Assembly: GCA_039180675.1 (NCBI GenBank)
Contig: JBCDDC010000017.1
Location: forward strand, 1 to 64,000
Direction of reading: 5' to 3'
DNA: 64,000 nucleotides
DNA from: Thermohalobaculum sp039180675
GTDB lineage: Bacteria > Pseudomonadota > Alphaproteobacteria > Rhodobacterales > Rhodobacteraceae
Made by a program: the position numbers and the translations under genes. Under the pieces are notes generated by a model. That model had not been told where the DNA came from. It made no database searches and saw only the letters and a program-made list of their open reading frames with translations. The first letter of the stretch is position 1, and each line of letters starts with the position of its first letter. This document shows positions 26,098 to 34,191 of the stretch, piece by piece.

Positions 26098-27483
26098 TCA
26101 GAGCCCGGTTGCCACCAGCCCCGCTGTGCCGAGGAAGAAGTTCGGCAGGATCTGGCTCAGCACCCGGTTCCACGACGTGATCGGCTGCTCCGCCACGAAG
26201 ATCACGTCGTTGTGGCGCAGCTCGAACTGGGCCGCGAGCGCGAGGTTCACCGCGTTCGACGCGTTGAGATTATAGGCGACGATCCCGCCCGCCTCTGCCG
26301 GGTTGGTGTTGGCCCGCAGGACGTAGATCTCCTCATAATCCGCGGTCTCGATCGAAAAGAGCGTGTTGTTGAACAGCGCGTCGGCCAGCGAGGCCGTGCG
26401 CTCGAACGGCAGCTCGACGCGCCGCGAGACCCGGATCTCGCCAGTTACATAGGCGTAGTGACGCTCCACCGCGCCAAGCTCCAGCCGGTCCATGAAGAGC
26501 TGGCGCTCGGAGTCGAGCTTGCGCTGGTTCTGGAGCTCGATCTCGGCGCGCTGAAGCTGAAGGTTCAGGGTCTGGATCTGCTGATCGCGGATCTGCAACC
26601 GCTCCTGGAAGGCGCGCTGGGCGGCCTCCTCGCGAAACTCCGAACCGACGAAGACGCTGTCGCCATCCTGCAGAACGACCCGGCGCGCGGCGGGGTCGTT
26701 GTTGAAGCGCTCGAGCCCGATCGAGAAGGTCTGGCCGCGGCGGATGAGCTGCACGCGCGCGACCATGGGATCGACGACCCGCGCACCACCGGCAAGCTGC
26801 ACCGCCTCGTGCAGGTAGAGCGGCTTCAGCGTGATCGGCACCAGCGAGGGGTTGCCGACCTCGCCACCGACCGAGACGCGCTGGGAGTTGAACTCGGCGA
26901 TCTCCATGGTGAATTGCGGGTCGATCCCGGCTGAGATCATCGCCTGGAAGACCTCGGCCTCGGCATCCTGGAGCGTCAGGCCCGCCACGCGCACCCGGCC
27001 CACGTCGGGCACCGCGATGGCGCCGTCATCCTGGACAATGAATCCCTTACGCTTGGACTGCGCGGTGATCAGATCCGGCAGGTTCTCAAGCGTCGCACCC
27101 GCGTTGATCGCGAGCAAGAGCACATCGCCGACGCCGACCTGATAGGGCGTCGGCTCACCCAGCGGCGGGAACCGCTCGGCCAGCGAGGCCGGGCGCAGGA
27201 CCTGCTGCGTGCTGGGCTGAGGGATAGGGTCGATCCGCAACCCGCCCGCGCTCTTCGCCGCCTGCGCGGCCGCGCCCGGCTGGAAGGCGAGCGGCAGGCG
27301 CGGCGGGACATATTCCTCGATATTGGCGGCAATCGTCGTCTCGGGTGTCAGCTTCACCACGGTCACGTCGAATTCCGTGTTTGGAATTCCGTGCGCTGAC
27401 CCATCGCTTACCCCCGGCGACGTGTAGACCACACCACATGCCGACAGCATCGCCAATGCCGTCACAATCGCAAAGACCCGCAT
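26098..27483 (-). CDS. Polysaccharide export outer-membrane lipoprotein (Wza/BexD family)
   Basis: Starting at the ATG at 27483 gives 461 residues with a lipoprotein signal (AIVTALAMLSACG, Cys acylated). A Poly_export/SUA5-like domain follows (YQVGVGDVLLLAINAG), then SLBB-type beta-grasp units (VRVAGLTLQDAEAEVFQAM; VSVGGEVGNPSLVPITLKP). A coiled coil (about residues 290-350) and a hydrophobic C-terminus that may form part of the outer-membrane pore complete it. It should form the outer-membrane channel for capsule or exopolysaccharide. No glycosyltransferase or Wzc-like gene is next to it. Confidence 0.88.
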   Translation of the reverse strand: MRVFAIVTALAMLSACGVVYTSPGVSDGSAHGIPNTEFDVTVVKLTPETTIAANIEEYVPPRLPLAFQPGAAAQAAKSAGGLRIDPIPQPSTQQVLRPASLAERFPPLGEPTPYQVGVGDVLLLAINAGATLENLPDLITAQSKRKGFIVQDDGAIAVPDVGRVRVAGLTLQDAEAEVFQAMISAGIDPQFTMEIAEFNSQRVSVGGEVGNPSLVPITLKPLYLHEAVQLAGGARVVDPMVARVQLIRRGQTFSIGLERFNNDPAARRVVLQDGDSVFVGSEFREEAAQRAFQERLQIRDQQIQTLNLQLQRAEIELQNQRKLDSERQLFMDRLELGAVERHYAYVTGEIRVSRRVELPFERTASLADALFNNTLFSIETADYEEIYVLRANTNPAEAGGIVAYNLNASNAVNLALAAQFELRHNDVIFVAEQPITSWNRVLSQILPNFFLGTAGLVATGL

Positions 27484-27666
27484 CACATATCCCCTGCTTC
27501 CCCTCGGTGGCGGCTTGATTTGCCGCAACCCCTCTGTTCCTATCACCCTGTGCTGAGCACGTTAAGCCCATTCCAACTTGCGACCGCCCGGACGGCACGA
27601 TTTTTGAGTGGATCTGATTTTGAAGATGGCTTGCGGAGTTCCTCGGGGGCACCACGGTATTAGGAG

Positions 27667-28290
27667 ATGAGATCAATGCTCAAGAGGACCACGAGACCCC
27701 GAAATGATCACCACCAATGCGACCTTGCGCATTTGAAGACACAGGGCTCACTGCGGCACCTCTGGCTCGCACCGGCTATGATCGCCTTCATGACATCCGG
27801 CGCGCTCGCGGAATCGCCGGTTGGGCTGGATGGATCTTTTGAAAGGGCCGAGGTTGTCATTGAGCATCCGGCGTCCGGTGACGCGGCAACGCTATTGGGC
27901 ACGGCTGACCGATCGGAGAGAACCGGGCCATCAGATGCTTTCAGGATCGCCGGTGACGAGACGTCTGAAACGCAGAGCGACAGTCTTTCATACTCCGCAA
28001 AACGCGCGAGGGAGCGATATATGGCCCTGATCGCCGCGATCATGGGTCAGTACAAAGAGTACCCGCGCCCGGCGCAGAACGCGCGCATGGAGGGAACCGG
28101 GGAACTGTTCTTCGTGCTCGATCATTCAGGGGATATCGTTTCGCGGGAACTTCGTAAGAGCTCGGGCCATGAGTTGCTCGACAAAGAGATCCTCGATCTA
28201 CTTGACCGGGTCGGTCAGTTTCCCAGGTTTCCAGAAGGAATAGACGCACCGCGCCTGGAAATTGTGGTGCCGATCCAATTCTCACTGTAA
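27667..28290 (+). CDS. TonB C-terminal-domain protein
   Basis: A 207-residue protein. A signal or anchor segment (LWLAPAMIAFMTSGALAE) is at about residues 34-51. The C-terminal 80 residues have the TonB pattern: IMGQYKEYPRPAQNARMEGT, ELFFVLDHSGDI, SSGHELLDKEILDLL and a final VVPIQFSL. It lacks the long Pro-rich spacer of classical TonB and has no ExbBD genes nearby, so energy transduction is uncertain. The 183-bp gap to the divergent export lipoprotein probably carries both promoters. Confidence 0.75.
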   Translation: MRSMLKRTTRPRNDHHQCDLAHLKTQGSLRHLWLAPAMIAFMTSGALAESPVGLDGSFERAEVVIEHPASGDAATLLGTADRSERTGPSDAFRIAGDETSETQSDSLSYSAKRARERYMALIAAIMGQYKEYPRPAQNARMEGTGELFFVLDHSGDIVSRELRKSSGHELLDKEILDLLDRVGQFPRFPEGIDAPRLEIVVPIQFSL

Positions 28291-28412
28291 CGCTGATACC
28301 GGCAATCACCGCCGTCTCACGCCGACGAGAAGCCCACCGAGACCCAGAATGCGAGACTTTGCCGGAGTATCCGATCCCTCTCCCGCCCCGAACGCCGAGG
28401 CCGCTGTGAACG

Positions 28413-29150
28413 ATGCGGTTCTTTAGGCGCCACCTCGACCACCCCTCGCCCAATTTCGGTTCGCGGCGGGGGGTGAACTGGCCGGACATGATCGTGCTCC
28501 ACTACACCGGCATGGAGACGGCGGCGGCGGCGCTCGAGCGGCTTTGCGACAGCGAGGCGGAGGTGAGCTGCCACTACCTGATCGACCTCGATGGGGCGCG
28601 CGCGAAGCTGGTTCGCCCGCGCCACCGGGCCTGGCACGCGGGGCTGAGCTCGTGGGGCGGCGTGCAGGACGTCAATTCCCACTCCATCGGGATCGAGCTG
28701 GTGAACCGGGGCGCGGGCCCGGACTATGCGCCCTTCCCCGAGGCGCAGATGGCGCATCTGGAGGCGCTGCTCGCCTATCTGATGCTCCGCTTCTCGATCC
28801 CGCCAGAGCGGGTGGTCGGCCATGCCTGCATCGCGCCCGGGCGCAAGACCGACCCTGGCCCGAAATTCGACTGGCGGCGGCTGGCAGCGCGCAACCTATC
28901 GGTCTGGCTGGACCCCGAAGAAGGCGGGGCCGATGACTCTGAGCCAGACGCCCACCGCTTCCAGACTGCCGCGCGCCGGTTCGGCTACTTCACGCCGGAC
29001 AGCGATGCATGGTGCCCCGAGACGCTGGCCGTCTGGCAGGCCTTTGCCATGCGCTTCCTGCCGCAGAAAAGCGGCGGCGCGCCCTGCGGTCCGGGAACCC
29101 GGCTGATGGAGCGCCTGGCCGAACGCTGGCCCTGCCAGATGGCCGGTTGA
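28413..29150 (+). CDS. N-acetylmuramoyl-L-alanine amidase (AmpD/AmiD type) with C-terminal PG-binding-like region
   Basis: A 245-residue enzyme. The Amidase_2 zinc site is visible: His in IVLHYTG, His in VVGHACIAPGRKTDPGPKFD and its following Asp/Lys. The SIGIELVNRG block is characteristic. The last 75 residues (FQTAARRFGYFTPDS...) resemble a peptidoglycan-binding domain 1. No signal peptide is seen, which favours a cytoplasmic AmpD-like role in anhydro-muropeptide recycling. It stands alone. Confidence 0.87.
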   Translation: MRFFRRHLDHPSPNFGSRRGVNWPDMIVLHYTGMETAAAALERLCDSEAEVSCHYLIDLDGARAKLVRPRHRAWHAGLSSWGGVQDVNSHSIGIELVNRGAGPDYAPFPEAQMAHLEALLAYLMLRFSIPPERVVGHACIAPGRKTDPGPKFDWRRLAARNLSVWLDPEEGGADDSEPDAHRFQTAARRFGYFTPDSDAWCPETLAVWQAFAMRFLPQKSGGAPCGPGTRLMERLAERWPCQMAG

Positions 29151-29252
29151 GGGATCGCTTGGATTGCGAAATGCTGTCTGAGAAGTTTACCGTAGAGATC
29201 TGCATATGCTGGATTTTCCATAGGGGACCTATCAGATCATGACGCGATGACG

Positions 29253-30215
29253 TCAGGAATGATCCACGCTCTTCACCCCGATCTCGCCGACATGGGCGGC
29301 GATATGATCCATCAACCGTCGTTTGCAGAGGTCGGCGACGGCTTTGGGCAGATCCGGCAATTCTCCCTCGCGCGCGACCGCTGTAAGCGTCCTCGAGAGC
29401 CCGACGACCGGCAACTCCATCACGCGCAGCTTCATGTTCTCGACCATCCCGTCGATCAGCAGGGTCGGGGTCAGCAGGCTGAAGCCCTGCCCCGCGGAGA
29501 CGCAGGAGGTCAGCATGCTGGACCGGTCGGCCTGGATCACCTTCTCAGGCTCGAACTTCAGACGCCGCAGATGCTGGGCGATCTGGCGGCCGGCATTCGT
29601 CGTGTCGCCAAAGCGGACCAGCGGCAGGTGGCTCTGGATCGCTTCGAGGCTGTCGGTCGGGCCGTCATATTCGCCGGGTAGAACCAGAAGGTAATGCTCT
29701 TTCAGGATGTGATGGCGCTCCAGCCCATCCATGTCGAGGAACGGGTTGGAGGTGATCGCGAGATCGGCCTGCTTGGTGCGCAAGAGATGTTCGTGATTCC
29801 CGCTCTGCCCGGCAAAGAGCGTGATATCCTCGACTCCGAACTCCGACTGGGCCATGGCCACGAGCGACGGCGTCAGGGTGGTCGCAATCGACGCTTGGAT
29901 CCCGACGCGCAAGAGGCTGATCGACGCCCGCCCGAGATGACGCAACTCGGAGTCCATGTCAGCCAGCGCATGCAGGATCTTCTGAGCGCGATTGTGCAGG
30001 CGCACCCCCGCATGGGTCAGGCGGGCCGGCCGCACGGCCCGATCGATCAGCCGTGTCCCGAACGCCTTCTCCAAAGCCGCGATATGTTGCGAGGCGGAGG
30101 GTTGAGACAGGCCCAGCAGCCGGGCGCCGGAGCGCATCTGGCCGGTTTCTGCAACGGCTGCAAAGACTTCCAGCGAGCGGATCAGGCCAGGGGCAAGCGT
30201 GGGGCGGTCGCGCAT
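29253..30215 (-). CDS. LysR-type regulator divergent from the demethylation operon
   Basis: A 320-residue LysR-type regulator. The N-terminal winged HTH is FAAVAETGQMRSGARLLGLS...ASQHIAALEKAFG, and residues 95-300 form the co-inducer-binding domain. It is transcribed away from the MttB-family operon with 80 bp between the start codons. A 21-bp near-perfect palindrome lies 12 bases upstream of its own ATG. That geometry is the standard one for a LysR regulator that represses itself and activates the divergent operon when the pathway substrate or intermediate is bound. Confidence 0.9.
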   Translation of the reverse strand: MRDRPTLAPGLIRSLEVFAAVAETGQMRSGARLLGLSQPSASQHIAALEKAFGTRLIDRAVRPARLTHAGVRLHNRAQKILHALADMDSELRHLGRASISLLRVGIQASIATTLTPSLVAMAQSEFGVEDITLFAGQSGNHEHLLRTKQADLAITSNPFLDMDGLERHHILKEHYLLVLPGEYDGPTDSLEAIQSHLPLVRFGDTTNAGRQIAQHLRRLKFEPEKVIQADRSSMLTSCVSAGQGFSLLTPTLLIDGMVENMKLRVMELPVVGLSRTLTAVAREGELPDLPKAVADLCKRRLMDHIAAHVGEIGVKSVDHS

Positions 30216-30227
30216 CGGATCATCATA

Positions 30228-30248
30228 AGTATAAGAATTTCTGATACT
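30228..30248. promoter_or_regulatory. 21-bp near-perfect palindrome, probable LysR operator
   Basis: Left arm AGTATAAGAA, central T, right arm TTCTGATACT; the arms match at 9 of 10 positions. It contains the T-N11-A type layout of LysR boxes and lies in the 80-bp gap between the LysR gene and the MttB-family gene. Confidence 0.75.
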
Positions 30249-30295
30249 ATTGGAATATCTTTGGCGGCTGTCAACGATCCTGCGAAGCTGCCCGA

Positions 30296-31825
30296 ATGGC
30301 GAGACCCCGGAGAAAGAGACGCCGCGACGACGATGCCCTGAGCCTGCAGGGAGAGCAGCGTGCGCCGTTCATCCTGCGCAAGCTCTCGACCTTCAATGTC
30401 CTGAGCGAAGCCGGGCTGGAGCAGATCGAAGCCAATGCCGACCGCATTCTGGCCGAGACGGGAATGGAGTTTCAGGACGACCCTGAAATCCTGAAGATCT
30501 TTTCGGATGCAGGTTGCGATGTCGAGGGAACCCGCGTGCGCTTTGCGCCCGGGTTCTGCCGGCAGACGATCAGGGCGACCGCACCGGCGCAGTTCACGCA
30601 GCATGCGCGCAACCCGGCGAACAGTGTTCAGCTTGGCGGGGATGCCACTGTCCTCTGCCCCTCCTGGGGACCGCCTTTCGTGCATGATCTGGAGGGTGGG
30701 CGGCGGTACGCCTCTCACCAAGATTTCACCAACCTGGTGAAGCTCCATCACTCCCTGCCGTGGCTGCATCATTCAGGCGGCGTTGTGTGTGAGCCGGTCG
30801 ACCTGCCCGCGAACAAGCGCCATCTCGACATGCTCTATACCCTGATCCGCTACTCGGACCGTGCCTTCATGGGCGCGTTTATCGGGGCCGAGCGGGCGGG
30901 GCATGCCATCGATATGGCGCGCATTCTGTTTGGAGCGGATTTTGTCGCTGAGAACCCGGTTCTCTACTGCGTCTCAAACACCAATGCGCCCCTGGTGATG
31001 GACAGCCGGATGTCCGGCGCGCTGATGACGTATGCGCGGGCGGGCCAGCCGGTGGCCTGCACGCCCTGGGTGCTGACCGGCGCGATGTCGCCCACCACGG
31101 TGGCGGGCACCCTGGCGCAGGTGCTGGCCGAGACGATGGCGGCGATGACGCTGGTCCAGCTCGTCGCGCCGGGGGCGCCGTGCCTCATGGGGAGTTTCGC
31201 CTCGACCATGTCGATGAAGTCCGGGGCGCCGACCTTCGGCACGCCGGAGGCAGGCCTGATGGTGCTGGCCGCGGGGCAGCTCGCGCGGCGTCTGGGCGTG
31301 CCATTGCACACGGTCGGCACGCTCAGCGCATCGAAACTGCCCGATGCCCAGAGCCAGCAGGAGGCCGCCTGGGGCCTGCTGATGTCGATGTTCGCGGGCG
31401 CCAACCTCATCAACCACGCCACCGGTTGGTTGGAGGGCGGATTGGTCACCTCGTTCGAGAAGACGATCCTCGACCACGATCTTTGCGGCAAGGTGGCGCG
31501 GTTCTTCGACGGTATAGATCTGAGTGAGAACGCACAGGCGATGGAGGCCATCGCCACGACCGGACCAGGGCAGCATTTCCTCGGATCCGAGCACACGCAG
31601 ACCAATTTCATGACCGCGCTCTTCCGGCCCTGGACGCCCGATGACAACTCTTTCGAGCAATGGCAGGCGGCGGGGTCGAAGGACGCCGCGACGCGGGCCA
31701 ACGCGATCTGGAAGGACCGGCTGAATGCCTATGCGGACCCGGGCCTCGACCCGGAGATAGACGCCGCGCTGCGGGACTATATCGCGCGGCGCAAGTCCGA
31801 GCAGCCGGATCAGGATTACTTCTGA
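30296..31825 (+). CDS. Non-pyrrolysine MttB-family (trimethylamine methyltransferase-like) methyltransferase
   Basis: A 509-residue member of COG5598. Recognisable blocks are ETGMEFQDDPEILKIFSDAG, the central Gly/Ala-rich barrel (NTNAPLVMDSRMSGALMTYA; PTFGTPEAGLMVLAAGQLAR) and LGSEHTQTNFMTALFRP near the end. There is no in-frame amber codon, so it is not the pyrrolysine enzyme. Relatives such as MtgB demethylate glycine betaine and other quaternary amines. It heads a four-gene operon (the next gene starts in the TGATG overlap). I infer removal of the first methyl group of a quaternary ammonium compound. No MttC-type corrinoid protein is encoded nearby. Confidence 0.88.
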   Translation: MARPRRKRRRDDDALSLQGEQRAPFILRKLSTFNVLSEAGLEQIEANADRILAETGMEFQDDPEILKIFSDAGCDVEGTRVRFAPGFCRQTIRATAPAQFTQHARNPANSVQLGGDATVLCPSWGPPFVHDLEGGRRYASHQDFTNLVKLHHSLPWLHHSGGVVCEPVDLPANKRHLDMLYTLIRYSDRAFMGAFIGAERAGHAIDMARILFGADFVAENPVLYCVSNTNAPLVMDSRMSGALMTYARAGQPVACTPWVLTGAMSPTTVAGTLAQVLAETMAAMTLVQLVAPGAPCLMGSFASTMSMKSGAPTFGTPEAGLMVLAAGQLARRLGVPLHTVGTLSASKLPDAQSQQEAAWGLLMSMFAGANLINHATGWLEGGLVTSFEKTILDHDLCGKVARFFDGIDLSENAQAMEAIATTGPGQHFLGSEHTQTNFMTALFRPWTPDDNSFEQWQAAGSKDAATRANAIWKDRLNAYADPGLDPEIDAALRDYIARRKSEQPDQDYF

Positions 31826-34191
31826 TGGCGCGCATCGTGATCATCGGCGGCGGCGCCATCGGGCTGAGCCTCGCCTATCATCTGGGCAAGCGCGGGGCGG
31901 GCGAGATCTCGGTGCTGGAGCGTCACCAGCTCACCTCCGGCACGTCCTGGCATGCGGCCGGGATCGTCGGCCCCCTCCGCGCCACGCCGGTCATGACGCG
32001 GCTTGCGATGGCTGCGTTGGAGGTGTTCCCCGAGTTGGAGGCCGAAACCGGCATGTCCACGGGCTATAGGCGTACGGGCGGCTATTGGCTCGCGCGCGAC
32101 CCTGCGCGATTGGATGAGCTGCACCGGATCGCCGATCTGGGGGCGGTGCTGGGTTTGTCGCCGCAGATGATCGAGGCGAGGGACGTTCCACTGCCGATGC
32201 TCGACCTCTCCGATCACGTGGGTGCGCTGCATGTGCCGGAAGATGCGAATGTGAACCCGGTCGACCTCTGCATGGCCTATGCCCGGGCTGCGCGCGATCG
32301 GGGTGTCGAGATACGTGAGGAGGCGCGAGTGGACCGGCTCCTCACGAAACAGGGCCGGGTCGAGGGTGTGGCGCTCGCGGACGGGTCGCGGATCGAGGCC
32401 GACCGGGTCGTGATCGCCACGGGCGCCTGGTCGCGCGAATTGGCGGCGACGGCCGGCGTCGCCCTGCCGTTGCAGGCGGTTGAGCACATGTATGTCGTCA
32501 CAGAGCCTATCGCCGACCTGCCGACCCCCTTTCCGGTGATCCGCGATCTCGACCGTGGGCTCTACATCAAAGGGGACACAGGCAAGCTGGTGATCGGCGG
32601 CTTCGAGCCCAATGCGAAATGCTGGGATGCGTATGGTCCGGAGGGCGACCGCGCCTTTCTGGAAATCGCCGAGGATTGGGATCAGTTCGCACCGTTCATG
32701 GAGGCGGCTCTGACGCTCTGCCCCGCGCTGGAGACCGCAGGCATCCAGCATTTCATGAACGGGCCCGAGAGCTTTACCAGCGACACGCGGCCCTTGGTCG
32801 GCCAGACCGAGGTCGACGGTCTGTTCGTCGCCTGCGGGATGAACTCGGTCGGGGTCATGTCATCGGCGGGGATCGGGCGGGCGCTTGCGGACTGGATCGC
32901 GGATGGCCATCCGCCGATGGACACGTGGGAATTCGACGTGGCGCGGGTCGATCCGGCAACCGCCAGCCCTGCCCATATGAAAGAACGCATGGAGGAGGCG
33001 GTCTCCGACCTCTTCGCGATGCACTGGCCCTACAAGCAGCCAAAGGCCGGGCGCGGACTGCGCAAATCGGCGCTGCATGACCGCTGGGCGGAAGCGGGCG
33101 CCCATTTCGGCGTCACCGGCGGGTGGGAGCGCGGGCTCTGGTACGGCCCGCCCCAGCCCTACTCGGTCGGCGCGCAGGGCTGGTGGCCGATCGCCGCGGC
33201 CGAGGCGGCGGAGATGGCCGAGGGCACGGTGCTGATCGACCTGAGCCCGTTCACCCAGATCGACATATCTGGCTCCGGCGCGCGGGAGGCCTTGAACTGG
33301 CTTGCGACGGCTCAAGTGGATGTTGAGACGGGCCGCGCTGTCTACACCCAGCTTTTGAACGCGCTTGGCGGGATCGAGATGGAGGTCACGCTGACCCGGA
33401 CCGGGCCCGACGCGTTTCACCTGACCTCGGGTGCGGCGACCCGGGCCCGCGATCTGGCGTATCTGCGCCGCAACCTGCCCTACCGGCTCCGGATCGACGA
33501 CGTGACCGAAGACTACTGCGTCATTGGCGCGATGGGCGCGGGAAGTCGCAGGCTGCTGCAGGGTCTCGGCGACCTCCCCGACATCGCCTTCGGTCATGCC
33601 GCAGAGGCAGAGATCGCCGGGGTCCAGTGCCGCGCGACCCGCGTGAGTTTCGTGGGGGAACTGGGGTGGGAGCTGACCGTCCCTGCCGCGGATGCGCCCC
33701 GGCTCTTCGACGCGCTGCGCGGCGCAGGCGCCACACCGCTCGGCCATTTCGCGCTGGAGGGATGCCGGATCGAGAAGGGCTTCAAACACTGGGGCCACGA
33801 TCTCGGGCCCGAGGTGACGCCGATCGAGGCCGGCCTCAGCTTCACCATCGACTGGAACAAGGATTTCATCGGCAAAGCCGCGCTGGAAAGTCAGCGCGTG
33901 AAGGGCGTGCGCCAGCGGCTGGTGCTGATGCAGATCGAGGGCGACGCGCTGATGCTCCACGATGAACCGGTTTTCGAAGCGGGCCGCTTTGTGGGCCTCA
34001 CGACCTCGGGCGCGCGCGGGCCGCGCACGGGCCTGAACCTCTGCTTCGCGATGGTAAAGACGGCGCCCGGTGAGGCCCTGGCGGAGACCTGCGCGCGTGA
34101 CTTCTCGGTCAGGGTGGCGGGGCGGGACTATCCGGCGACGCCGCTGCCCCGCCCGCCCTTCGACCCCAAGGGCGAGAGGATGCGCGCATGA
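31825..34191 (+). CDS. FAD/GcvT-type N-methyl-amine dehydrogenase, first copy
   Basis: A 788-residue two-domain enzyme of the dimethylglycine/sarcosine dehydrogenase type. The N-terminal half has IIGGGAIGLSLAYHLGKRG and GTSWHAAGIVGPLR; the His in SWHAAG (about residue 43) corresponds to the covalent-FAD His of dimethylglycine dehydrogenase. The C-terminal half (from about residue 420) is a GcvT-like tetrahydrofolate domain: VGELGWELTVPA, EGCRIEKGFKHWGHDLG and GKAALESQR. It oxidises an N-methyl group and passes the one-carbon unit to tetrahydrofolate. The frame is open upstream to 31660, but the ATG at 31825 starts the FAD motif. It overlaps the next gene by 4 bp. Confidence 0.9.
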   Translation: MARIVIIGGGAIGLSLAYHLGKRGAGEISVLERHQLTSGTSWHAAGIVGPLRATPVMTRLAMAALEVFPELEAETGMSTGYRRTGGYWLARDPARLDELHRIADLGAVLGLSPQMIEARDVPLPMLDLSDHVGALHVPEDANVNPVDLCMAYARAARDRGVEIREEARVDRLLTKQGRVEGVALADGSRIEADRVVIATGAWSRELAATAGVALPLQAVEHMYVVTEPIADLPTPFPVIRDLDRGLYIKGDTGKLVIGGFEPNAKCWDAYGPEGDRAFLEIAEDWDQFAPFMEAALTLCPALETAGIQHFMNGPESFTSDTRPLVGQTEVDGLFVACGMNSVGVMSSAGIGRALADWIADGHPPMDTWEFDVARVDPATASPAHMKERMEEAVSDLFAMHWPYKQPKAGRGLRKSALHDRWAEAGAHFGVTGGWERGLWYGPPQPYSVGAQGWWPIAAAEAAEMAEGTVLIDLSPFTQIDISGSGAREALNWLATAQVDVETGRAVYTQLLNALGGIEMEVTLTRTGPDAFHLTSGAATRARDLAYLRRNLPYRLRIDDVTEDYCVIGAMGAGSRRLLQGLGDLPDIAFGHAAEAEIAGVQCRATRVSFVGELGWELTVPAADAPRLFDALRGAGATPLGHFALEGCRIEKGFKHWGHDLGPEVTPIEAGLSFTIDWNKDFIGKAALESQRVKGVRQRLVLMQIEGDALMLHDEPVFEAGRFVGLTTSGARGPRTGLNLCFAMVKTAPGEALAETCARDFSVRVAGRDYPATPLPRPPFDPKGERMRA

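Noticed and set aside
30296..31825. Pyrrolysine-containing trimethylamine methyltransferase
   Set aside because: No in-frame TAG codon; the frame is fully sense and fits the non-Pyl MttB family.
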